This document shows, one piece after another, positions 35,990 to 45,369 of a stretch of 59,319 nt of DNA (position 1 is its first letter; each line of letters opens with the position of its first letter). Below the pieces are notes generated by a model. It ran no database searches, was not told the origin of the DNA, and was given only the letters and a program-made list of their open reading frames with translations. The stretch is from positions 1 to 59,319 of the forward strand of contig JAJZOZ010000003.1 of assembly GCA_021811405.1 (NCBI GenBank), in the 5' to 3' direction. The DNA comes from a bacterium (GTDB lineage Bacteria > Elusimicrobiota > Elusimicrobia > Elusimicrobiales > UBA9959). The translations under genes and the position numbers were made by a program.

Positions 35990-37558
35990 ATGACGAACAA
36001 AAAGACCGCCCTTACCCTGCTCCTCTCCTGCGTCATGTCCCCCGGCTTCGCCGCGGCCCAGGCTTACGGCCCCGCGGCCGCGCAGCTGGGACTGGGCGCG
36101 GACACGTACAAGGCTTCCCCCATACCCCAGCCCAAATCGGACGGCGGCGGCGTTCCCCAGCAGTTCTCCGGCCCCGAGCCGGTCTCCTACGCCGGCACCG
36201 CCGTAACGCTCTGGCACGCCCTCGGCACCCAGATCTCGGACCTCGGCTGGCTGCCCGGCACCGGGGCCCCTTCCTTCGAGCAGATCTCCGAGCGCGTGAT
36301 CAAGGCTTCCAAGTCCGAAGCTTTCCCCGCCCGCCGCGCCGGCCAGCCCTCGCTGTTCACGGAGCCCGGCTTCGTCTCTGAGTTCGAGCGCGTCACCGGC
36401 GCCGGCTTCACCTCCGCGAACTATGCCCGCTTCCTGATAGACGGCGAGGCCTCCTTCCAGGCCAAGGACGCGCTGATAAAGAGCGCCAAGAAGAGCCTGC
36501 TGATCTCCAGCTGGGCCTTCTACGACGATACCACCGGCTACGAAGCCGCCCAGATGCTGATAGCCAAGCACAAGGAGGGCGTGGACGTGAAGGTGATCAT
36601 CGACGCCACCGTGGCCAACAGCCACGGCAAGAAGGTGGTCAAGATGATGGAGGACGCCGGGATATCCGTGGTGCGCCACAAGGACCTCGAGCGCTCCGGC
36701 GACATCTGGCACGTGAAGGTGATGATAGCCGACGACCAGTACGCGGTGGCCGGCGGCATGAACTTCGGCGACGTCTATTCCCACAAGGCCGGCACCATAC
36801 TCTGGCGCGATACCGACGTGCTGTTCTCCGGCCCTGCCGTGGCCGAGGCCAAGCGCCTGCTGGGCGACGTCTGGAACAGGCAGGTGTCCGCCCGCAAGCT
36901 CGGCTTCAAGTCCGTGGACGTGCGCGCTCCCCAGTCCGCGGAGTACGAGGGCGGCTCCGCCCGCGTGGCCGTGGTGCTGCAGAACCCGCCCAAGAGCTCC
37001 CCTATCCTGGTCAGCATCGTCAAGGCCATGTACGGCGCCACCCGCAACATCAACATCGAGAACGCCTACTTCGTGGCGGTGCCGGCGGTGACGCAGGCCG
37101 TGCTCGAGGCCCGCGCCCGCGGCGTCGAGGTCAATATCCTCACCAACTCCAGCCAGAGCATAGACTCGGAGGGCAAGCCCATAGTGGACGCGATGGCCAA
37201 GTGCCTGATACCGCTGCAGAAGGCCGGCGTCAACATCTACCTGAAGCAGGGCGACATGCAGACCCTGCACTCCAAGTTCATGACCGTGGACGGCGAGTTC
37301 GCCGACATCGGCTCCTACAACCTGCACCCCCGCGGCGAGCGCATAGACACCGAGGTGAACGTGAACGTCCTCGACCGCGCCTCGGTGGCGCAGCTGGACG
37401 CGGCCTTCGCCCGCGACCTGGCCGCCGCCAGGAAGATCAGCGACGCCAGGGAGCTCGAGACCAAGCCGGGCATGGTGTCGCAGATCATGTCGCAGTTCTT
37501 CTACGCGCAGCTCGAGCAGCAGGCTCCCGGCGCGGACGGCCTGATACAGGAGCGGTAA
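35990..37558 (+). CDS. Exported phospholipase D-superfamily protein (cardiolipin synthase-like)
   Basis: 522 residues with a signal peptide (MTNKKTALTLLLSCVMSPGF) and two HKD motifs: HVKVMIAD (His241) with GGMNFGD, and HSKFMTVD (His427) with GSYNLHPR. Two HKD motifs form one active site that transfers phosphatidyl groups or cleaves phosphodiesters. It lacks the two N-terminal membrane helices of true cardiolipin synthases and appears to be periplasmic or secreted, so the substrate may be phospholipid outside the cytosol. Confidence 0.88.
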   Translation: MTNKKTALTLLLSCVMSPGFAAAQAYGPAAAQLGLGADTYKASPIPQPKSDGGGVPQQFSGPEPVSYAGTAVTLWHALGTQISDLGWLPGTGAPSFEQISERVIKASKSEAFPARRAGQPSLFTEPGFVSEFERVTGAGFTSANYARFLIDGEASFQAKDALIKSAKKSLLISSWAFYDDTTGYEAAQMLIAKHKEGVDVKVIIDATVANSHGKKVVKMMEDAGISVVRHKDLERSGDIWHVKVMIADDQYAVAGGMNFGDVYSHKAGTILWRDTDVLFSGPAVAEAKRLLGDVWNRQVSARKLGFKSVDVRAPQSAEYEGGSARVAVVLQNPPKSSPILVSIVKAMYGATRNINIENAYFVAVPAVTQAVLEARARGVEVNILTNSSQSIDSEGKPIVDAMAKCLIPLQKAGVNIYLKQGDMQTLHSKFMTVDGEFADIGSYNLHPRGERIDTEVNVNVLDRASVAQLDAAFARDLAAARKISDARELETKPGMVSQIMSQFFYAQLEQQAPGADGLIQER

Positions 37559-37577
37559 GCTCAGCGCAGGCCGGGCG

Positions 37578-37612
37578 GAGGAGCCGGGGCTATGCCCCGG
37601 CTCCTCTTTTTA
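37578..37612 (+). terminator. Rho-independent terminator after the PLD gene
   Basis: GAGGAGCCGGGGC-tat-GCCCCGGCTCCTC followed by TTTTT. Confidence 0.92.
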
Positions 37613-37636
37613 ATGGTAAAACGCGCTCAAAAAATC

Positions 37637-37648
37637 TAAAATAATATG
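37637..37648 (+). promoter_or_regulatory. -10 box for a probable leaderless hpt mRNA
   Basis: TAAAAT at 37637-37642 lies six bases before the second of two tandem ATGs (37649) and three bases before the first (37646). The spacing seen at other genes here argues that the second ATG is the real start. Confidence 0.45.
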
Positions 37649-38188
37649 ATGCACAAGGACCTGCAGGAGATACTTATCTCCCCCGAGGAACTCTCTTCCG
37701 GCATCGGAAAGCTGGGGGAAAGGATCTCCGCGGACTACGCCGGCCGCTGCCTTACGCTGGTGGGCGTGCTTAAGGGCTCCGTCTTCTTCCTGACGGACCT
37801 GGCGCGCCGGATCACCACGGACGTGCGGCTGGACTTCATGATGCTCTCCTCCTATGCCGGCGCGCAGTCCACCGGCGTGGTGCGCATAGCGCTGGACCTC
37901 AAGGAGAGCATAGAGGACTCGGACGTGCTGATAGTGGAGGACATCGTGGACTCGGGTCTGACGATGAACTACCTGCTGCCGAACCTGAAGACCCGCCGCC
38001 CCCGGTCCCTTGAGATCTGCACCCTGCTGGACAAGCCGAGCCGCCGCAAGGCGCAGGTGCCTATAAAGTACGCCGGCTTCACTATCCCCGACAAGTTCGT
38101 CGTCGGCTACGGCCTGGACTATAACGGGATCTACCGCAACCTGCCGTACATAGGCGTGCTGAAGGAAGGAGTCATAGAAGGTAACTGA
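37646..38188 (+). CDS. hpt: Hypoxanthine phosphoribosyltransferase
   Basis: 180 residues. Purine salvage enzyme using PRPP; PRPP loop VLIVEDIVDSGLTM and the KGSVFFLTDL region are typical. No Shine-Dalgarno precedes it; the start may be the ATG at 37649. It is followed after 2 nt by ftsH, the common hpt-ftsH pairing. Confidence 0.94.
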   Translation: MMHKDLQEILISPEELSSGIGKLGERISADYAGRCLTLVGVLKGSVFFLTDLARRITTDVRLDFMMLSSYAGAQSTGVVRIALDLKESIEDSDVLIVEDIVDSGLTMNYLLPNLKTRRPRSLEICTLLDKPSRRKAQVPIKYAGFTIPDKFVVGYGLDYNGIYRNLPYIGVLKEGVIEGN

Positions 38189-38190
38189 CC

Positions 38191-39999
<1,809 letters not shown>

Positions 40000-40070
40000 C
40001 GGGCATAGGCCTCGATGCCGCGCGCGCATAGCGCGGGCCGCCGGGAGCGGCCGGCGCCGGAAGCGAGCTA

Positions 40071-40886
40071 ATGTACTTTAACTACCTGAGGACCCTGGCG
40101 GACATCGCGGCGGTATACTACATAGTGTACCGCCTGATCCTGCTGCTGAAAGGCACCAGGGCCATGCAGGTCATCTGGGGCGTCTCCATACTGGCGGTGA
40201 TAACCGCGCTGGCGCAGCTGCTGCGGCTGTCGGCCACGGTCTGGCTGATGCAGCAGTTCTGGGTGGCCGGCATGGTGCTGCTTATAGTCGTGTTCCAGCC
40301 GGAGATCCGCTTCGCGCTGGCCAATATCGGCTCCAACCCGCTGGGCCGCGTGATGGTGTCGCAGGAATACAAGTTCATCGGCGAGATGATGGAAGCCGTG
40401 CGCTCCGCCGCCGCCGAGAAGATGGGCATGCTGATAGTGCTGGAACAGGACATGGCCCTGCGCGACATCGTGGAGACCGGCGTGCGCGTGAACGGCGAGA
40501 TCTCCAAGGAGCTGCTGCTGACCGTCTTCCACGAGAACACGCTGCTGCACGACGGCGCGGCCGTCATAGCCAACAACAGGCTGGTGGCGGCCGGCTGCAT
40601 CCTGCCGCTGACCGAGCAGCAGGAACTTTCCAAGATCCTGGGCATGCGCCACCGGGCCGCCCTCGGCCTCTCCGAGGTGGCCGACGCCATAATCGTCATC
40701 GTCTCCGAGGAGACCGGCGCGCTGGCGGTGGCGCGCAACGGCAAGCTGCAGCAGCACGCGGACCCGAAGGACCTCGAGAGCATGCTGTACCAGCTGTACC
40801 GCTCCAAGGCGGAAAAGACGCTGCTGCGCCGCGCCCCGAGGCCGGAAGCCCAGGCGCCGCGCCCCGACAACCAGCCGCAGGCCTGA
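40071..40886 (+). CDS. cdaA: Diadenylate cyclase CdaA (DacA)
   Basis: 271 residues: three N-terminal membrane helices and a DAC domain with DGA (Asp161) and RHR (193-195) motifs. It makes cyclic di-AMP, which controls potassium and osmotic homeostasis and cell-wall growth. The C-terminus has a Pro/Ala/Gln-rich tail. It is followed by a 33-residue CdaR-like peptide instead of a full CdaR regulator. Confidence 0.94.
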   Translation: MYFNYLRTLADIAAVYYIVYRLILLLKGTRAMQVIWGVSILAVITALAQLLRLSATVWLMQQFWVAGMVLLIVVFQPEIRFALANIGSNPLGRVMVSQEYKFIGEMMEAVRSAAAEKMGMLIVLEQDMALRDIVETGVRVNGEISKELLLTVFHENTLLHDGAAVIANNRLVAAGCILPLTEQQELSKILGMRHRAALGLSEVADAIIVIVSEETGALAVARNGKLQQHADPKDLESMLYQLYRSKAEKTLLRRAPRPEAQAPRPDNQPQA

Positions 40887-40890
40887 CCGT

Positions 40891-40992
40891 ATGAACGTTC
40901 CCGAGCTCTTTACCCGCAACTGGCAGATAAAGCTGCTTTCCCTCATCATCTCCCTGCTCATCTGGTATTTCATCACCGGCGGCAGACCTTAG
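40891..40992 (+). CDS. 33-residue membrane peptide resembling the CdaR/YbbR N-terminus
   Basis: Too short for the track. The ATG at 40891 lies 4 nt after the cdaA stop; the product begins MNVPELFTRNWQIKLLSLII and ends in a hydrophobic helix followed by TGGRP and a stop. The pattern NWxxKLxSLxxxxxLWxxI is the N-terminal membrane anchor of CdaR, the usual partner of CdaA, but the extracytoplasmic YbbR repeats are absent. It could be a truncated remnant or a functional mini-regulator. Confidence 0.6.
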   Translation: MNVPELFTRNWQIKLLSLIISLLIWYFITGGRP

Positions 40993-41110
40993 GCCGGCCC
41001 CGGCGGTCCAATAGGTCCATACCGCGCTGGGCCCAATACCTCCCCTGCCGGGGGACTTTCGCCTCTTACCCGTCCTCTCCGCTCCTGCCATAATATAGAC
41101 AGGAGATACG

Positions 41111-42226
41111 ATGCCCTCATACCTGATAGCCCTCGTTTCCGCCTTCCTTCTTTTCCCGTCGTCCGGCGCCTTCGCCCAGGAGCTCAGGCTGCCGGAGCCC
41201 GGGCCTGTCGCGGTGCCCGCGGCCGCCTCCGCTTCCGAGGACGCAGCCGCCCTGGCCGCGGATTACGACGAGCTCTATGCCGCCCTCGAGGCCTACTCCA
41301 ACGCCGCTTTCTTCTCTCCCCAGTCCAGTCCGCAGTTCCTGGAAGCCTCCGCGGCCGGCCAGTACCTGCGCGCCAGGCTGGAGGAGACGGCGGCCCGCAT
41401 AGAGCGCGCCTCCGGAGTGCCGTTCGTCCCGCCGGTCTTCCGGGGCGCTGCGCGCGTCTCCTACCGCGTCAGCCGGGAGCTGGACGGGGTGTTCGGCCCC
41501 TATTCCCCGGATGCCGGCCGCGGCGGCGCGGAAGGGGAGACCTACGATATCCGGCAGGGCTACTGCCGCGTAAGGTACGTCAAGAACAACGTGCCTTTCC
41601 TGGTGCAGTCCGACGCCTTCCTGAAGAAAGGCGAGGTCATCATTACTTTCGACGACGGCCCGGGCCCGCTGACCGACGAGGTCTCCGCCGACATGCGCGG
41701 GGCCGGCGTGCCCGCCGTCTTCTTCGTCCTGGGCTCCAAGCTGGGCGCGGAGGGGAAGGAGCGCATCTCCCGGGAGGCCGCCGACGGCCACTCGGTGGCG
41801 GTGCACGGCTACTGGCACGCCACGGAGTCCGGCAAGCCGCTTACCGCCTATACGACCGGTAAGATAGTCGAGCAGTTCGGCGGGGTGAAGAACGCCATCC
41901 GCCAGGCTTCCGGCTCGACTCCCGCCTTCTTCCGTCCTCCTTACGGGATAATCACGCCGGAGGCCGTGAAGGCCCTGGATTCGGAGCTGGGCCTGGTCCC
42001 GGTGGGCTGGACCGTGGACACGCTGGACTGGTCCACCAAGGACCCGGAGCAGCTTTTCCAGAACACGATCTCGCTGATACAGAGGCGCGGCAAGGGCATA
42101 GTGCTGATGCACGACATACATCCGCAGAGCCGCACCGCCGTGAAGCGGCTGGTGAAGTGGCTGGCCGAGAACGGCTACAAGACCGTCTCCCCGGACAGGC
42201 TGGCGAGGGCTTACAGGGGCAGGTAG
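41111..42226 (+). CDS. Exported polysaccharide deacetylase (NodB fold)
   Basis: 371 residues: signal peptide (about 1-23), a helical N-terminal region and a NodB domain. Motif 1 is TFDDGPGP (Asp181, Asp182), motif 2 is HGYWH (His232, His236), and motif 3 includes RPPYG; motif 5 appears as VLMHDIHP. These are the metal and catalytic residues of carbohydrate esterase family 4, which deacetylates peptidoglycan, chitin or exopolysaccharide. The true substrate is unknown. Confidence 0.88.
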   Translation: MPSYLIALVSAFLLFPSSGAFAQELRLPEPGPVAVPAAASASEDAAALAADYDELYAALEAYSNAAFFSPQSSPQFLEASAAGQYLRARLEETAARIERASGVPFVPPVFRGAARVSYRVSRELDGVFGPYSPDAGRGGAEGETYDIRQGYCRVRYVKNNVPFLVQSDAFLKKGEVIITFDDGPGPLTDEVSADMRGAGVPAVFFVLGSKLGAEGKERISREAADGHSVAVHGYWHATESGKPLTAYTTGKIVEQFGGVKNAIRQASGSTPAFFRPPYGIITPEAVKALDSELGLVPVGWTVDTLDWSTKDPEQLFQNTISLIQRRGKGIVLMHDIHPQSRTAVKRLVKWLAENGYKTVSPDRLARAYRGR

Positions 42227-42241
42227 CCCGCCGCGCGCCGC

Positions 42242-42284
42242 GCGGAGGCCGGCCGGGAGCGTCCCGCCGGCCTCCGCTGTTTTC
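42242..42284 (+). terminator. Terminator-like hairpin after the deacetylase gene
   Basis: GCGGAGGCCGGC pairs with GCCGGCCTCCGC around a small inner stem; followed by TGTTTT. The U-tract is short. Confidence 0.7.
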
Positions 42285-42301
42285 CGGCGGTTCAGATTTA
42301 C

Positions 42302-42313
42302 TAGAATCCTAAT
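42302..42313 (+). promoter_or_regulatory. -10 box for a probable leaderless GDPD mRNA
   Basis: TAGAAT at 42302-42307 is exactly six bases (cctaat) before the ATG at 42314; there is no Shine-Dalgarno sequence. Confidence 0.5.
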
Positions 42314-43063
42314 ATGCGCCCGGTTTCCGTCTACGCCCACAGGGGAGGGATGGCCAGGGCCCCGGAGAACACCCTGGCCGCTTTCCGCCGGGCCTATTCC
42401 GACGGGGCCGCGGCCATAGAGTGCGACATCCGCCGCACGGCCGACGGCCAGTTCGTCGCCTTCCACGACAGGAACGCCGGCAGGCTCTGCGGGCGCTCCT
42501 GGGAGATAGCCCGCGCCTCCTGGGGGCATATCAAGACGCTGCGCGTGGCGGGGCGGGAGCCCATACCCCACCTGGACGACATCCTCAATTTCATGATACT
42601 GCGCCCCGGCCTCGAGATGTACTTCGAGCTCTCGCTGGACGGCCCTTCGTACGCGGCCGACCTGGCCCGCCAGATAGAGAGGGCCGGGATGCGGTCCAGG
42701 TCCTATCTGCTGGTCTTCTCCAACCGGGCGGGGCAGCTGGCCGCCGCCGCGGAAGCCGTCCCCGGCATAGGCAGGGCGGTCATGCCGCTGTTCCCTTCGG
42801 ACCTTCTCGGCACGGCCAGGGCGGCCGGGGCCTCCAGGGTCTGCGCCGGCTGGGTGGACTGGCCGCTGACGAAGCAGCTGTTCTATTTCGGCGCCTCGGT
42901 CTTCGATCTCCCGCGGCAGATCAAAGAGGCGGCGGCGGAGGGGATAGAGGTCTCCGCCGGCATAGCCAACGGCCCCCGCGACGTGCGGAGGCTGGCGGAG
43001 CTGGGCGCCGGGGCCGTCTGGACCGACGACGTCCCGATGGCGGCGAAATATCTCGGCTTATGA
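42314..43063 (+). CDS. Glycerophosphodiester phosphodiesterase family protein
   Basis: 249 residues. Active-site residues are visible: HRGG with His9, PENT, IECDIR with Glu36 and Asp38, and FHD with His51. It hydrolyses glycerophosphodiesters to glycerol-3-phosphate. There is no signal peptide, so it is probably cytosolic. The stop overlaps the next ATG as ATGA. Confidence 0.9.
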   Translation: MRPVSVYAHRGGMARAPENTLAAFRRAYSDGAAAIECDIRRTADGQFVAFHDRNAGRLCGRSWEIARASWGHIKTLRVAGREPIPHLDDILNFMILRPGLEMYFELSLDGPSYAADLARQIERAGMRSRSYLLVFSNRAGQLAAAAEAVPGIGRAVMPLFPSDLLGTARAAGASRVCAGWVDWPLTKQLFYFGASVFDLPRQIKEAAAEGIEVSAGIANGPRDVRRLAELGAGAVWTDDVPMAAKYLGL

Positions 43064-43656
43064 AAAAGATAGTGGCCATAAACGGCAGCTACAGGCGCGG
43101 CGGGATCATAGACCAGGCCGTGGAGGCCGCCGCCGCCGCGGCCAGGGCCGGCGGGGCCTCGGTGGAGACCGTGCTGCTGGCGGAGAAGAACATAGCGTTC
43201 TGCACCAACTGCCGCTCCTGCATGCAGGAGCCAGGCGCCGCGCGCGGCGGCTGCCCGCTGCGCGACGACATGGACGCCATCCTGGACGCCGTGGACGCGG
43301 CGGACGGGCTGATATTGGCCGCGCCTGTCAACTGTTTCAACCTGACGGCGGTCTTCAGGAAGTTCATGGAGCGCGGCGGCCCCTACGCCTACTGGCCGTG
43401 GGGGGCCAAGGCCCCGGCCATGCGCCTGGCGCCCGGGGCCAGGAAGGCCGTGCTGATAGCCTCGGCGGCCATGCCGGCCCCGTTCGGCAGGCTGTTCACC
43501 GGCGCGATGCGGGCGCTAAAGCTCACGGCGGCCGGAACGGGCTCGAAGGTGTCGGGCACGCTTTTTATCGGCCTGTCGGCGATGACGGAAAGGCCGGAAC
43601 TGGCGGCCGGAGACAGGCGCAGGGCGGAGGCACTTGGCCGCGGGCTTCTCGCTTAA
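43060..43656 (+). CDS. NADPH-dependent FMN reductase/iron-sulfur flavoprotein-like protein
   Basis: The start at 43060 overlaps the GDPD stop; the track entry at 42421 is over-extended. The 198-residue protein has a flavodoxin-like fold with INGSYRRGG for FMN phosphate binding. A compact Cys motif, CTNCRSC followed by GGCPLRDDM, resembles the [4Fe-4S] motif of iron-sulfur flavoproteins. Likely an electron-transfer or quinone-reducing flavoprotein; partner unknown. Confidence 0.8.
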   Translation: MKKIVAINGSYRRGGIIDQAVEAAAAAARAGGASVETVLLAEKNIAFCTNCRSCMQEPGAARGGCPLRDDMDAILDAVDAADGLILAAPVNCFNLTAVFRKFMERGGPYAYWPWGAKAPAMRLAPGARKAVLIASAAMPAPFGRLFTGAMRALKLTAAGTGSKVSGTLFIGLSAMTERPELAAGDRRRAEALGRGLLA

Positions 43657-43665
43657 AGGTAGATT

Positions 43666-44355
43666 ATGTTCAAAAAGATACTTCTCGTGGACGACGACCA
43701 GCTGGTGCTGAATTCGACCCGCCGCTTCCTGGAGGACAAGGGCTTCAGGGTGGCGCCGGCCGCCAACGGCTCCGAGGCCGTGGAACTGGCGCGGGAATCC
43801 CGGCCGGACCTGGTGATCACCGACGCGGAGATGAAGGGGCTCGACGGCTTCACGCTCTGCAAGGCCATCAAGGAGACGGAGGGCTTCTCCGGCATCCCGG
43901 TGATCATCGTCTCGGGCCGGAAGATCAGCGAGGACGACGTCCTGGCGGGCTACAACAAAGGCGCCGACGATTATATCCTGAAGCCGTTCTCCTTCCCGGT
44001 GCTGCTGGCCAAGATCAAGGCGGTGATGCGCCGTTACGAGGGCGTGGCCGAGAAGACGGACAAGATCAGCAGGCTCGGCATGGTGATAGACCCGTCCGGC
44101 CGCACCGTGACGGTGAACGGGGCGCTGGTCGCCCTTACGCGCAAGGAATTCGACCTGCTGATGTCCCTGATAACGGAGGAGGGCAGGCTGCTCTCCGTGC
44201 CCTACCTGCTGGAGACGGTGTGGGGCTACGACCCCGCCAGCTACAACGACCCGCATACGGTCGGGGTGCACGTCTCATCGCTGCGCAAGAAGCTGGGCGC
44301 CGGGATAGGGGCCCATATCGTCAGCGTCACCGGCCACGGCTATAAATTCGAATAA
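43666..44355 (+). CDS. OmpR/PhoB-family response regulator
   Basis: 229 residues: receiver domain with the acidic pair VDDD (8-11), phosphorylation site Asp53 (ITDAEM) and a conserved Lys in LKPFSF, then a winged-helix DNA-binding domain ending HIVSVTGHGYKFE. No cognate kinase is immediately adjacent; the nearest kinases are 1-4 kb downstream. Tandem TTTGAC repeats just after the gene could be its binding site. Confidence 0.92.
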   Translation: MFKKILLVDDDQLVLNSTRRFLEDKGFRVAPAANGSEAVELARESRPDLVITDAEMKGLDGFTLCKAIKETEGFSGIPVIIVSGRKISEDDVLAGYNKGADDYILKPFSFPVLLAKIKAVMRRYEGVAEKTDKISRLGMVIDPSGRTVTVNGALVALTRKEFDLLMSLITEEGRLLSVPYLLETVWGYDPASYNDPHTVGVHVSSLRKKLGAGIGAHIVSVTGHGYKFE

Positions 44356-44360
44356 AGCGA

Positions 44361-44416
44361 TTTGACGCGGATTTGACCATTCCTTGCTGATAGCCGTAAC
44401 CCCGCTCCGCTAGAAT
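44361..44416 (+). promoter_or_regulatory. Tandem TTTGAC repeats and -10 box upstream of the CsgG-like gene
   Basis: TTTGAC occurs at 44361-44366 and 44372-44377, an 11-bp period, as expected for a dimeric OmpR-type regulator on one helix face. TAGAAT at 44411-44416 would start transcription near 44423, placing the repeats around -54. There is no good -35 box, fitting an activator-dependent promoter. Confidence 0.45.
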
Positions 44417-44441
44417 ATATTCGCGGAGAAAGGAGGGGGTT

Positions 44442-45350
44442 ATGGAAATCCAGGGCAGAACCATAAAGCTCGCCTTCGCGGCTTCCACGGCCGCGCTGCT
44501 CCTGGCCCCGCCCTGTTCGGCCTCCGAGGACGTCTACAGGAAAATGGCGAACGACTTCGCCCGGTACTCCGCCGCCCGCAACGTGCGGAACCTGGCCGTC
44601 ATCGGCTTCGCCAGGAAGGCCCGCACCTCGCGCGAGGAGAGCGAGTACGTCTCCGAGAAGCTGTTGTCCTCCCTGGTCGCGTCCGGCAAGGTGAACCTGC
44701 TGGAGCGCGCGCAGCTCGGCAAGGTGCTGGAGGAGCGCCGCCTGGCGGCCTCCGGCATCACGGACGAGACGGAGGGGGAACGCAAGCGCATCAACCCCAG
44801 CGACGCGATAATCGTGGGCACCATCTTCGGCACCCGGGACAAGCTCAAGATCATCGCCAAGATGATCGACCCCCTGACCGGCGAGGTGCTTCACACGGTG
44901 GAGGCGCAGGCCGACAGGCAATGGGAACTGATGCCGGACGACCCGGATTTCCAGTTCGAAGTGCCGGACCTGCGCTCGCTGGCGGAGATGTTCCGCGACG
45001 AGGACATCCAGCCCCAGCCGGTGGATTTCCGCGACGCCCCGGCGGGTCTGGGCACCGAGACCTGCAACGCCAGGCGCGCGAGGCTGGCGGCCATGCAGAA
45101 GGCCGCCCTGGCCGCGAAGGCGAAATACTGGGCGATAAAGATGCGGGACCCTTCCTTTTCCAGCGCCGGGCTCAGGCGCAACCCGGGCGGGGAGATCATG
45201 GACAAGGAGGACAGGAAGAAGTTCTACGCGATGCTCAGCGACCTGCACCGCTCCCCCGTCCCGGTCGAGGTTTCCGTTCCCGAGATGAACGCCGTGATAA
45301 AGCTGATGGAAGAGGAGGAGCGCGTCTCCGACGACTGCGGGCTGCACTGA
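44442..45350 (+). CDS. CsgG/FlgO-like exported protein
   Basis: 302 residues with a signal peptide and, at about residues 45-150, the pattern VIGFARK...EYVSEKLLSSLVASGKVNLLERAQLGKVLEERRLAASGI. This matches the CsgG/FlgO core used in outer-membrane-associated assembly proteins. The C-terminal 130 residues are not recognised. A strong GGAGGGGG site precedes the ATG. It may act in cell-envelope assembly or sensing with the neighbouring two-component genes. Confidence 0.65.
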   Translation: MEIQGRTIKLAFAASTAALLLAPPCSASEDVYRKMANDFARYSAARNVRNLAVIGFARKARTSREESEYVSEKLLSSLVASGKVNLLERAQLGKVLEERRLAASGITDETEGERKRINPSDAIIVGTIFGTRDKLKIIAKMIDPLTGEVLHTVEAQADRQWELMPDDPDFQFEVPDLRSLAEMFRDEDIQPQPVDFRDAPAGLGTETCNARRARLAAMQKAALAAKAKYWAIKMRDPSFSSAGLRRNPGGEIMDKEDRKKFYAMLSDLHRSPVPVEVSVPEMNAVIKLMEEEERVSDDCGLH

Positions 45351-45369
45351 CGCGCTCCGGGACGGCCGT

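Noticed and set aside
44361-44377. TTTGAC repeats as -35 boxes
   Set aside because: Spacing to the only -10 box (TAGAAT at 44411) is far over 17 nt, so they fit a regulator site better.
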